Shown piece after piece: positions 44,234 through 53,800 of a stretch of DNA of 64,000 bases. This DNA comes from Flammeovirgaceae bacterium (GTDB lineage Bacteria > Bacteroidota > Bacteroidia > Cytophagales > Cyclobacteriaceae). The first letter of the stretch is position 1. The number at the start of each line of letters is the position of its first letter. The stretch covers positions 12,641-76,640 of the forward strand of contig JAHEKQ010000004.1 in assembly GCA_024638265.1 (NCBI GenBank), given 5' to 3'. The translations under genes and the position numbers were made by a program. The notes below the pieces were generated by a model that was not told the DNA's origin, ran no database searches, and saw only the letters and a program-made list of their open reading frames with translations.

Positions 44234-45373
44234 ATGTCGCGATCCTCTTATGATTTTATTGTAGTAGGAGCAGGAGCCGCCGGACTTCAGCTGGTGTTGT
44301 CAATTCTTGAGGAAGAATTTTTTTCCGAATCCACTATCCTCATTATTGACAAATCCCCAAAAAAGGAGAATGACCGCACCTGGAGCTTTTGGGAGAAGGG
44401 GATGGGTCCCTACGATTCCATTATCCATAAATCCTGGAGCAAGGGCTTATTCCATTCCTCGAAAAGGAGTATTGATCTAAATATGGGGGAATATCTCTAT
44501 AAGACACTTCGTGCCGTAGATTTCTATCAGTATGCCAAAGGTATAATTGGGGAACATGACCGGGTGGACTGGTTGCAATCGGAAGTTGAATTGGCGGGTT
44601 CTGACGGTACCGTCATTGCATCCGGAAAAGAATACAAGGGAAACTGGATTTTTGATAGCCGGATTCCGGAGGAGTACCACACCGATACCGACTCAGTGAA
44701 ACTGCTTCAACATTTCCTGGGCTGGGTAATTGAATTTGAGGATAAAGTCTTCGATACGGACATGTTTACTATGATGGATTTCAGGGACAGGATGCCCGGG
44801 ACCTGCAGTTTTATGTATATACTTCCATTCGGTCCGAGAAAAGGGCTTGTGGAATTTACCTTTTTTAATGAGACATTGATCAAGAAGGAGGAGTATGAGG
44901 AGTACCTCACTCGATATTTGTCAAAATACTATCCCGGCAGGAATTACAGGATTATTGAAAAAGAAGTTGGCATAATTCCCATGACCACTTACAAATTCAA
45001 CCGGCATCACGACGGAAAACTGATCAAGATCGGAACGGCAGGAGGCTGGGTTAAGCCCTCCAGCGGATATTCTTTTAAGATTTCTCAAAGATTTATATCT
45101 CGGGTGATAGACAACCTCAAAAGAGGCAAGTCTCCTCAAAAGGGTGTAGCCAAGGGGAAAAACAGATTCTATGATTCCATATTCCTGGGAATACTTGAAG
45201 ATCAGAATGACAAGGGAGAGGAGTTGTTCGACAATATGTACAGCAAGCTCCCTGCTGATTTGATATTCAAGTTTCTGGACGAGGAGACTTCAGTGGCTGA
45301 AGATATCAGGATCATGTCCAAATACGCAAACGCCACTTTTACAAGGGCCTTTTTCAGGCAATTATTTTCTTAA
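44234..45373 (+). CDS. crtY: Lycopene beta-cyclase (CrtY-type)
   Basis: 379 residues from the ATG. N-terminal FAD/NAD-binding motif DFIVVGAGAAGLQL, RTWSFWEKG, then MDFR and GTAGGWVKPSSGYSF, all characteristic of the CrtY/CrtL lycopene cyclase family. Cyclises both ends of lycopene to beta-carotene. Convergent with crtZ, which would act next in the pathway; other crt genes are not in the window. A TTG four codons upstream is possible but less likely. Confidence 0.92.
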   Translation: MSRSSYDFIVVGAGAAGLQLVLSILEEEFFSESTILIIDKSPKKENDRTWSFWEKGMGPYDSIIHKSWSKGLFHSSKRSIDLNMGEYLYKTLRAVDFYQYAKGIIGEHDRVDWLQSEVELAGSDGTVIASGKEYKGNWIFDSRIPEEYHTDTDSVKLLQHFLGWVIEFEDKVFDTDMFTMMDFRDRMPGTCSFMYILPFGPRKGLVEFTFFNETLIKKEEYEEYLTRYLSKYYPGRNYRIIEKEVGIIPMTTYKFNRHHDGKLIKIGTAGGWVKPSSGYSFKISQRFISRVIDNLKRGKSPQKGVAKGKNRFYDSIFLGILEDQNDKGEELFDNMYSKLPADLIFKFLDEETSVAEDIRIMSKYANATFTRAFFRQLFS

Positions 45374-45398
45374 AAGGGCAAATATTCCTGGAGTGGAA

Positions 45399-45872
45399 TT
45401 ACTTGTGATCGATGGCCCGTTTGTCAAACTTTTTCGGCGCATAGAGGAATCCGAATGCCTCTGCTCCACCTTTCGAATGCACCTTGTGATGGATATAGTG
45501 GGCATTGATCATCCTTTTCAGATAGGAACTCTTCTTTTTCGGATTCCATTTGACCCGCTGGTGTACTACGATATCGTGAAAGACTATATAAAATACCCCA
45601 TAGGCAAATATTCCGAGTCCGACCGCAGAGATATAGGGATTGTTACCCCATGAAAGTGCGAGCAGCAAAATACTCGGCAAACTGAAAACTACTGCAAAAA
45701 GATCGTTTCGTTCCAGCACATGGTCATGAACCTTATGGTGTGATTCATGCCAAATCCAAAGGAACCCGTGCATCACATATTTATGGGTAAACCACGCCAC
45801 CCCCTCCATGAAAAGGAAAGTCCCGATCACTATCAGTCCGCACAACACAATGGTCAAAATGCTAAAATCCAT
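45399..45872 (-). CDS. crtZ: Beta-carotene hydroxylase (CrtZ-type)
   Basis: 157 residues, fatty acid hydroxylase/sterol desaturase superfamily membrane enzyme with the di-iron histidine motifs HKYVMH, HESHHKVH, HDIVVHQR and HYIHHKVH. Converts beta-carotene to zeaxanthin. Tail-to-tail with crtY, 25 bases apart. Confidence 0.92.
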   Translation of the reverse strand: MDFSILTIVLCGLIVIGTFLFMEGVAWFTHKYVMHGFLWIWHESHHKVHDHVLERNDLFAVVFSLPSILLLALSWGNNPYISAVGLGIFAYGVFYIVFHDIVVHQRVKWNPKKKSSYLKRMINAHYIHHKVHSKGGAEAFGFLYAPKKFDKRAIDHK

Positions 45873-45890
45873 AAGTCTTTAATCTCGCTG

Positions 45891-45898
45891 CAAAGATA
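45891..45898 (-). promoter_or_regulatory. Promoter of crtZ
   Basis: TATCTTTG on the minus strand, exact match, with TTTC 19 bases upstream, the same layout as the TonB receptor promoter. Confidence 0.55.
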
Positions 45899-45985
45899 AT
45901 TGTTTGTATCTGGAATAGAAACATCTGGGGAAAGACAAAAGTTTAGGGGACGAGGGGAACAATTGAACATCCTGCTGAAAGAATT

Positions 45986-46058
45986 CACCACAGAGACACA
46001 GGGAACACAGGGATCCACAGAGAACATTACCACTTTACCACATTTACACTTTCCCTCA
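45986..46058. repeat. CACAGAG-type repeat plus octamer array after the M48 protease gene
   Basis: 45986-46024 is a degenerate CACCACAGAGACACAGGG-type repeat, a widespread environmental-genome repeat. 46025-46055, read on the minus strand, is an 8-base period array (AAGTGTAA, ATGTGGTA, AAGTGGTA) that starts shortly after the protease stop. Confidence 0.7.
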
Positions 46059-47003
46059 CTAAAACTGTTCCAGCAGAGCGATCCTCTTATCAATAGGTGG
46101 ATGCGTGGCGAAAATACCAGTGAGGAAGGCGGCAGCTTTTGATTTCTTCTTAGGGTGTTCGATGAACATCTGGGCGACATCATCTCTTTTTACGGCTTCA
46201 ATGATGGGGTCACCTTTGATCTTTCGCAGGGCATTAGCAAGGGCTGGGGCGTTCCGGGTGAGTTCGACGGCACCTGCATCTGCCATGTATTCCCTTTTGC
46301 GGGAAATTGCAAAACGGGTCAACAGGGCAACAAAATACCCGAGTATTAGAAGTAGAAGTAGTATGATCATTGCAGCATTTCCCTTGTTGTCCTTACTGCC
46401 TCTACCTCTGCCACCGTAGATCAGGGACCTCGCTGCTACTTCACCGAGGAAGGCAAATATCCCGACAAAGACTATCGAAACAATCAGGAGTCGTACGTCC
46501 CGGTTCATGATATGTGTGAGTTCATGGGCGATTACCCCTTCGAGTTCATGGTCATCGAGTTTTTCAATGATTCCACGAGACAGTGAGATAGCATAGGTTT
46601 TTTCAGAAATACCACTGGCAAACGCATTAAGTGAGTCATCCTCAATTATATAGATTTTGGGAACGCGTAAACCCCGTGAAATGCATAGATTTTCTACGAG
46701 GTTATACACCTTGGTATTCTCTTTTCTTTCAAGGGGTTTTGATCCGGTGGCTTTGCGGATCATAGAGGAGTGAGAAGTCCAGGCCACGAGAAGCCAGATG
46801 CCCACTCCAATGACTACAAATGGTGCGGCACCGAGAAAAAATTCGCTGGCAACACCCATATCGATTCCTGTTGCCTCACTGTAGCCCATGTACAGGGAAA
46901 ATAACCACAAGATCAGGAGCATCTCCAGCGGAAATGCGATCAGGAGAAGGACAGAACGAAAATTGTTGCGCCAGATTTGGGTTTGGACGCCGACGTATTC
47001 CAT
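46059..47003 (-). CDS. M48 family (HtpX-like) membrane metalloprotease
   Basis: 314 residues. Two N-terminal membrane helices, zinc motif HELTH with the third ligand Glu in KREYMADAGA, and two more membrane helices between them. Known relatives (HtpX) degrade misfolded membrane proteins. Its start overlaps the stop of lemA by one base (TAATG), a LemA-HtpX pairing found in many bacteria. Last gene of the seven-gene block. Confidence 0.93.
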   Translation of the reverse strand: MEYVGVQTQIWRNNFRSVLLLIAFPLEMLLILWLFSLYMGYSEATGIDMGVASEFFLGAAPFVVIGVGIWLLVAWTSHSSMIRKATGSKPLERKENTKVYNLVENLCISRGLRVPKIYIIEDDSLNAFASGISEKTYAISLSRGIIEKLDDHELEGVIAHELTHIMNRDVRLLIVSIVFVGIFAFLGEVAARSLIYGGRGRGSKDNKGNAAMIILLLLLILGYFVALLTRFAISRKREYMADAGAVELTRNAPALANALRKIKGDPIIEAVKRDDVAQMFIEHPKKKSKAAAFLTGIFATHPPIDKRIALLEQF

Positions 47004-47572
47004 TATTTAAAGCTGATCTTCGGGGCTTCTTCCATTTGTTCCCTGTCATCTTCACCCAGGTCAAAGAAAGGTTCGGTTTTGAATCCAAACATGCCTGCCA
47101 CCACATTATTGGGGAATACCTGTGTGGCATTGTTGAATTCTTTGGTAGCCGAGTTGAAATACCTTCGTACCGCAGCCAATTTATTTTCCACATCGGAAAT
47201 CTCGGTCTGCAACTGCATGAAGTTGGAACTGGCTTTCAAGTCAGGGTAAGCTTCTACCGCAATATTCAGTCCTCTCAGGGCCGTTGTAAGCTGCTTTTCC
47301 GCAGCGATCTTGTCATCCACACTGGAGGCTGCCCTCGCTGCATTTCGAGCCTCGGTAACATCGATCAACACCTTGGCTTCGTGGTCCATATAACCCCTTA
47401 CTGTTTCCACCAACTGTGGAATCAGATCGTGACGCTGACGCAGTTGAACATCAATATCCGCAAAGGCATTTTCGCGATTGTTCCTGAGCCTTACTAACCT
47501 GTTATATACACCGATCAGGAAGAATATAATGATAGCAACGGCTGCTATGAGGATGATAAACCCGGTACCCAT
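47003..47572 (-). CDS. LemA family protein
   Basis: 189 residues. One N-terminal transmembrane helix (about 5-24), then the helical LemA domain (YNRLVRLRNNRENAFADIDVQLRQR, VFPNNVVAGMFGF). Function poorly known; often paired with HtpX-like proteases, as here. Follows the response regulator gene by 43 bases. Confidence 0.93.
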   Translation of the reverse strand: MGTGFIILIAAVAIIIFFLIGVYNRLVRLRNNRENAFADIDVQLRQRHDLIPQLVETVRGYMDHEAKVLIDVTEARNAARAASSVDDKIAAEKQLTTALRGLNIAVEAYPDLKASSNFMQLQTEISDVENKLAAVRRYFNSATKEFNNATQVFPNNVVAGMFGFKTEPFFDLGEDDREQMEEAPKISFK

Positions 47573-47615
47573 GTTATTTTAATTTAGTTATAAGTAAATA
47601 TAACGAATTTCTGAG

Positions 47616-48098
47616 CTACCCGTTGTCCTTCATAAATCTCAGGATAGTTGCATGATCCGTTATTTCCGAATAGCCCTGGTAGTCCAACCCTTTTTCCAAT
47701 AAATACTCGGTTATCAGGGTTCGAACAATTTGCAGGAACTCCTCTTTATCCCAGGGTTTTTCAACATACCGGTGTATGCTTGCCTGGTTAATGGCATTGA
47801 TTGTATCTGAATGTGTGGCGAGCCCGGTGAGCAAAACTTTTTTGACATCGGCAAACCGGGAATCCTCGCTTAGCTCGGAGAGAAACTCGACTCCTGTCTT
47901 GACGGGCATGACATGATCTGAAATAACGACGGCTGGGTAATCGCCGTTGGCATCAATTTCTTCGATCAGTTCCCAGGCTTCTGCCGGGGATTCGCACTCT
48001 TCCACGAATACCAGGGAGCCCAGAGCTTCAAGTTCTGAACTGACGGTAGTAAGTACTTCCCGTTGGTCATCCACTACTATGATAAACAGTTTTTCCAT
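47616..48098 (-). CDS. Receiver-only response regulator
   Basis: 160 residues. Receiver with acidic pair Asp10/Asp11, phospho-acceptor Asp61 (VISDHVMP), Thr91 and Lys114 (YVEKPW). The 40 residues after it are too short for a known output domain. It starts one base after the cNMP-kinase stop, so that kinase is the obvious partner. Output must be through protein contacts, or the protein is a phosphate carrier. Confidence 0.93.
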   Translation of the reverse strand: MEKLFIIVVDDQREVLTTVSSELEALGSLVFVEECESPAEAWELIEEIDANGDYPAVVISDHVMPVKTGVEFLSELSEDSRFADVKKVLLTGLATHSDTINAINQASIHRYVEKPWDKEEFLQIVRTLITEYLLEKGLDYQGYSEITDHATILRFMKDNG

Positions 48099-48099
48099 C

Positions 48100-49428
48100 C
48101 TAGGCTACAGGCAATTTAACAATAAACTCGGTTCGTCCCGGATTTGAATTCACGGATATACTCCCGTTATAATCCTGGATAATATTTAATGAAATCGGTA
48201 ATCCCAGCCCCAAGCCAAAGGATAGCCCCCCTTTCTTAGTAGTCACATTGGGCTGAAATATTTTTCCAATGATGTCATCCGGGATACCGGGACCGTTATC
48301 AATTACCCTGACGGTTATCCATTTGGCAGTCCCTGAGGTCTCAACCCGGAGCACTGGATTTTCCATCCTGGAATTAATCATACTCTCGCAAGCGTTCTTC
48401 AGTAGATTGATCCATACCTGGACTAATTCACCACTGCTCGCCATAGTATAAAGTCCTTCTTTTAATTCTGTCTGGACCTCCACTTGTCTCAGGACGCTTT
48501 GGATGAGGGTTAGAGCATCACGGAGCGTTTTGTTGATATCAAGTCCGCTTTTTCGCTCTGCAGAACCGGCGCCGAGTTCTTTTACCGATTGAACCACCTG
48601 GGACGCATGTTCAGAGGCCAGACCCATATCGTGGAAGGCGGCACCAATCTCCCAGTAAATGATGAGTCTTTCAAGATCACCCCGATGCTCTTTTAATGTA
48701 GATATTGGAAGTCCTGTTCTTGCCAGTCTTTTGGCTGTATTCCGGTCCACACCCAGTTCAACGGAAATCTTTTCACGGTCCTCCCTGACTTCCCGGGAGC
48801 TCATAGCTTGGCCGGTTTCAAGTCCGCGATGGTAGAAATCAAAAACCTCAGCCCCCTGGTTGCGGAAAAAGTTATCGAGTTCCCTGGCCAACCAGTCTGA
48901 CTTGCTCTTTAAGACACTCACCGCATTGTTTAATTCATGTGCTAGTCCCGCCGCAAGCTGACCGAGGGTAGCCATTTTTTCGGCTTTTAGTAATTGGGTA
49001 ATAGCTTCTTCTTTTTCGGAAGCCATCTGATGCGCCGATTCCATCCGTGCATTGAGATCACTCAGGATAACTGGTAGCAGAAAGCGGATTTCCGATTCTG
49101 TATCCTCACGTTCTTCGAAGGGTTGAGCCTCCAGGAATAGCAGTTCAGAATCTTCAACTGCTTCCATGGTAGTTCTGCTCATGTAGCTCCCGGAGAAAAA
49201 ACTGTATACACCGGCAAACATCCCGGGATTGATCCTGAAAACTTCGTATTTATTGCCAGCTTCATTGCTCACATAGGCAATTATCTTCCCTTTAATCAAC
49301 AGGTAGAGCCGATCGTTTTTCGCTCCCTGTTTCATCAGGATTTCTCCCTTTTTTAATTTCCGGCTGTTCTTTTCCTCTGAAAAATAACGCTCCCTGATCT
49401 GCTGATATGAATACCCTTTGAAATCCAT
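48100..49428 (-). CDS. Histidine kinase with N-terminal cyclic-nucleotide-binding domain
   Basis: 442 residues. cNMP-binding-type beta-roll (about 20-105), coiled coil, DHp with GLAHELNNAV (His164, NtrB-like HELNN signature), an unusual insert (about 190-290) between H-box and N-box, then ATPase boxes NLLKNACES, DNGPGIP and GLGLGLP. No membrane segment, so cytoplasmic. It overlaps the transporter gene by one base (TGATG) and precedes the receiver gene. The nucleotide-binding phosphate cassette is not obvious, so ligand binding is unproven. Confidence 0.92.
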   Translation of the reverse strand: MDFKGYSYQQIRERYFSEEKNSRKLKKGEILMKQGAKNDRLYLLIKGKIIAYVSNEAGNKYEVFRINPGMFAGVYSFFSGSYMSRTTMEAVEDSELLFLEAQPFEEREDTESEIRFLLPVILSDLNARMESAHQMASEKEEAITQLLKAEKMATLGQLAAGLAHELNNAVSVLKSKSDWLARELDNFFRNQGAEVFDFYHRGLETGQAMSSREVREDREKISVELGVDRNTAKRLARTGLPISTLKEHRGDLERLIIYWEIGAAFHDMGLASEHASQVVQSVKELGAGSAERKSGLDINKTLRDALTLIQSVLRQVEVQTELKEGLYTMASSGELVQVWINLLKNACESMINSRMENPVLRVETSGTAKWITVRVIDNGPGIPDDIIGKIFQPNVTTKKGGLSFGLGLGLPISLNIIQDYNGSISVNSNPGRTEFIVKLPVA

Positions 49429-50831
49429 CAGATTGCGGTGTTAAAAAGGTACGCGAAAAGATGGATAAAAAGATATCCTACAGCCATTATGATCAGGCCT
49501 ACCCTGACCATATCCGGGGTCTTGAAATATCCGGTTCCAAAAGCCAGGGCATTTGGGGGAGTACTCACCGGAAGCAACATTCCCATTGAACAGCTGAGAG
49601 CAGTCATGACAATAAGGTGGCGAACCCCTCCGAATTCTGCAAGTGCCGGGATCGACATAGCCAAGGCAGCAACAATAGGCAGCAACAAGTTTGCCGTAGC
49701 AGTATTTGAAATGAAGTTAGCCATAACGACTGCAAGCAAGGTAATACTGATGATGATAATGTAGGCAGGTAGTGTGCCAAATGGTATGGCATCGATCAGG
49801 TGAGCTGCGAGCCCACTTTTCTCAAGACCAAGCCCCAGGGCAATACCCCCTGACACCAGCCAAAGAACATCCCAACTAATATTCTTCAGATCAGATTTTG
49901 TGATGATCCCGAAACTGGTGAAAACAGCCACGGGTATGAGAGCCACGATGTATGAATTCATACCGTGAAGAAAATCTGTCAACCACAGCAGGATGGTAAG
50001 TATGAAACTGATATAGACTACATAAGCCTTCCATGTTTTCAGGAACTTACCCTTGATATCCATATCCACTTCCTTGACTTTAGCAGGAAAGAGCCATTGA
50101 AGGACCACCCAGCTAATGAAGAGAATAACCAGCACGTATGGTAGCCCAAAGACCATCCATTCTCCAAAGCTTATATAATCCTCTCCAGTCAGGTACTTGA
50201 GCGCTATTGCATTGGGTGGAGTACCAATCGGGGTACCTATCCCTCCAACATTAGCGGCAATTGGAATTGAAAGAGCAAACCCGATTTTGCCTTTCCCGTC
50301 CGTTGGGAAAAGCGCAAGTACAGGCATGAGTATGGAGAGCATCATAGCCGTAGTGGCGGTATTGCTCATGAACATGGAGAAGAGGGCGGTGATAACCATC
50401 AGGCCGAGCATGACGAATTTGGGCTTGTTCCCAAAAGGCTTCAGCATTACCCTTGCCAGGTTGACATCGAGGCGGTATTTGGTGGCTGCCATCGCGAGGA
50501 AGAAGCCCCCCAGGAACAGCATGATTATAGGGGAAGCGAAGGTACCCATGATCTCCCCATAGGGTATCAGTTCCCCCAGTGTGTTTCCGTCCTCCCTGAA
50601 AATGACCAGGCTTTTATCGGAGATCATTACCAATTCAAGCACGATGATTAGAATCGAAGTGGAAAACACGGGAATAGGTTCCAGAATCCAGCAAAGGGCT
50701 GCCATGAAAAGAATTGCGATCATTCGCTGCTCAACCAATGTCAGATTATCCAGGGGGATGAAGGAGGCCGGCATGAATAAGATCAGCAGGGGAATCCCAA
50801 ATGAAATGAGCAGCTTCAGCCTCTGATTCAT
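49428..50831 (-). CDS. SLC13/DASS-family sodium:carboxylate symporter
   Basis: 467 residues, about 11-12 membrane helices. DASS signatures are visible twice, as expected from the inverted-repeat fold: MSNTATTAMM with PIAANVGGIGTPIGTPPN, and ISNTATANLLLP with LPVSTPPNALAFG. Imports di- or tricarboxylates such as succinate with Na+. Coupled to the cNMP kinase gene by a one-base overlap, suggesting the kinase-regulator pair senses or controls transport. Confidence 0.94.
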   Translation of the reverse strand: MNQRLKLLISFGIPLLILFMPASFIPLDNLTLVEQRMIAILFMAALCWILEPIPVFSTSILIIVLELVMISDKSLVIFREDGNTLGELIPYGEIMGTFASPIIMLFLGGFFLAMAATKYRLDVNLARVMLKPFGNKPKFVMLGLMVITALFSMFMSNTATTAMMLSILMPVLALFPTDGKGKIGFALSIPIAANVGGIGTPIGTPPNAIALKYLTGEDYISFGEWMVFGLPYVLVILFISWVVLQWLFPAKVKEVDMDIKGKFLKTWKAYVVYISFILTILLWLTDFLHGMNSYIVALIPVAVFTSFGIITKSDLKNISWDVLWLVSGGIALGLGLEKSGLAAHLIDAIPFGTLPAYIIIISITLLAVVMANFISNTATANLLLPIVAALAMSIPALAEFGGVRHLIVMTALSCSMGMLLPVSTPPNALAFGTGYFKTPDMVRVGLIIMAVGYLFIHLFAYLFNTAI

Positions 50832-50853
50832 GCGTGCAATTTAAATATTAATG

Positions 50854-53800
50854 TCACCATACTGAAAAGTCAAATTCAAGGTTTTCCTTCCGGGAAGTCG
50901 GATTTTGTTTGCCATCAGTCAGAGCTTCCACCTTACTGATCACATATTCCCGCAGCTCGGAAACCCTGATTTCCCCATCATTATTTAAATCACAATTCCG
51001 GGTCTTTAGGCCCTCCAGTAATGAATAGGTAAATACCCCATTTTTCCAAATAGTCCCTTCCAGGGCAACTTCTACTCCTCCTGCGGAGCTGATTACCATA
51101 GCCCCTGTACCTCTTCGTAAATCAGCAAAAAGCATCTGCATGAGTTCAAAGGAGTTTTTAAGTCCGAGCTCACCTTTCTTATTTTCAAATCCCTTAAACC
51201 CCCGGAATTGCAAACTACCGACATCAATCTCCTCGGTCGTCTGCACAACCTCTTCCTTATCGATCTCCCCGGAATGGCAAGCATCAATCAACAAAAGCTT
51301 TTTACGAGCGGGAATTCCATCTAATAATCCTTCTAATTCTTCGTAAGGTAGACTTCCCTTGGAGGGGTCTGTGAAATCGGTTCCATAGGTGGCAAAATAA
51401 TAGTCCAGATTTTGATCCAGAAGGCCATGACCCGCATAGAATAAAATTACCACATCCTGGGGGTTACTTTTTAACAGATCTGATTTCAATGATTTGATCC
51501 GATCAGTGGTCACCTCATGGTTGAGGAGAATAGTGGAATGAATTTCATTGTAGTCCCCGGATAGTTCTGAAATAGTGAAATCGGCCAGATCTTTCGCATC
51601 TTTTGCAGCGTACGTTAAATTGAAATTCTCATTACCATACTTACTGGCTCCAATGCTCACGAGGTACAAATCAGACTTTCCAAAGGAATGGGTGGATTCA
51701 ATGCGGAACGTTTTTTTCAAGCTTTCAGAACCCTTTTCATTGGTTACGGATACCTGTACCTTGTTTTGACCAGGAGTAAGGGGTATCTCAATTTCTGTAT
51801 TATAGGACTTCCCACTATCAATAATCCTCCCGCCGGAACCGTAAACCGGTACATCATTGATCCAAAGATGGAGCCTATTTAAAGTATACAGACTGTCAAG
51901 GGCGGATACCGGAATTACGATCTTAGAGCCTTCAGTAGTGGGAGTCAGCTGCGATATTTCCCAACTCACTTCCGGCAAATGAAATGTATTGCTTATATCC
52001 TCCGGGTTGAATCCAGTCTTTTTAAGGCGTTTAAGGTAAGCCCGTTCAAATGCCTCCGCCAGACTTTGATCGGTGATATTGAGATCCACCAGGTTTTTCA
52101 CCGCACGATCGGGTCGGTTATAAATAAGGTCAAATTGCTCAAATGGGAATACCTGGGCCCCTTTTTTAAAAGCAATTGATCCAATTGCACCCCTGGAAGC
52201 ATAATAATACCCTTCTTCATTCGCTATTACGAACTCACCCTCGCCCATAAAGCTGCAGGTATAGATCTTACGGAATTCATTTTCTGTATCGAAAACATTG
52301 ATCTTGTCATTACTGCCAAGAATAAGCAGAAAACGTCCATTGATCTGAAAGTTGGAGATATCTCCCTCCATCCCGATAAAATTATAGATTTCCTGCCCTT
52401 TCGAGAGGACTTTAACTTTACCATCTACAAATCCAAGGACAAGAAACTGGCCGTCATTGCTGTAAGCACCCGATCTGATGTCATTCGTCCACTGGTCTGC
52501 CATAATCTCACTAGTACTTAAATCTTCTATTTTAAGATGATAATCTTCAAGGTAGGCGTACTCCAATAACTGCTGGTTTACCTCGTTGAGACGCGTGTTG
52601 TATCGCAGGCTTAATTTGTCCCAACCTTCCATATCCTCGATACTCTGGTACCTTTTTCGCGATAATTCTTTTAGTTTCCCACTTTCAAAGTTGTACTCCA
52701 CCAGGGTCATACCTAAGCTGGTGTCAGACTCCTTTGAGATACCGACTCCGATAAGGGTTTTTCTTTCGGCATCAATATTCTTTACGGTAAAACTCAGGTA
52801 TTCCCCAATGCCGGCTTTAGGCACTGTATATTTCAACTCGCCAGACGCTGTATAAACCAGGTATTCATCAGTATTATTATCCAGCATAAGGAACATGCTG
52901 CCATCTTCAGATAATATAATATTACCGGCATCCTCTTTCTCAATAGTACCGGAAAGGACTTTTTCCCTAATATGATCCTGTAAATCATATCTCCATATTT
53001 CATTTTCCTTTCTGAAATAATAATGCCTGTTATCGCTGCTAAAGGCTCCAAAGTAAGGGTAATTGGTTCCTTCGAGGTCGATGGTTCTCAACTCTGTCAG
53101 GTCAAAGAGAAATATGCCCTGTTTATTGTTGAAGGCAATGTACTTTCCATTGGAACTGATCTCCGAATGGTAGATATCGTTGGTGAATCGATCAATCTCT
53201 GAAAAGGTCTTGCCCTCTTCAAGGTCCCAAAGTTTCAAATTACCCCAGATGTCAGAAGATGCAGCAATGTTCTGATTGGGGTCGTATGCCAGGCTTTGAA
53301 TAAGGCTGTTATGAAAATTATCAGATCGGAGTATCCGGCTTTCTACTTTAGAAATATCGAATGTGGACAGTAAAGTATTGGAGGTCATTCTCAATACGGA
53401 ATTCTTACCGGTAAACAGCTGGAGCTTTCCAGGCTCCTCGCTTATGATAGTGTCTTCGAGAAGGTCATAGATCACAACAGTATTAGGATCACCGAATTCA
53501 ATATAGGATAGGTACCTCTCATCGGGACTGAAAGACATGATATCTACCCAATACTCATTATGGATTTCCGGATTTTTACGGGGAATAGCCTTTACCTGGC
53601 GAAAGATGAAATTCTCATCCGGCTGGAATATTTTAATATAACTCTGGCCGTATGTAGCTAAATATTTCTCTGCGGGGGATACTTTGAGATTGATAATAGA
53701 CTTGTCAATTTCTTCGCCGGGGTTAAGGTTGAAAGTACCAAAACTCTGACCGGAGTTCTGATGGAGTATGACCGGAAAATGCCATCCATGCCGGTTGATG

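Noticed and set aside
45986-46024. CACAGAG repeat considered as a CRISPR or integron site
   Set aside because: Degenerate short units without unique spacers; no integrase or cas gene.
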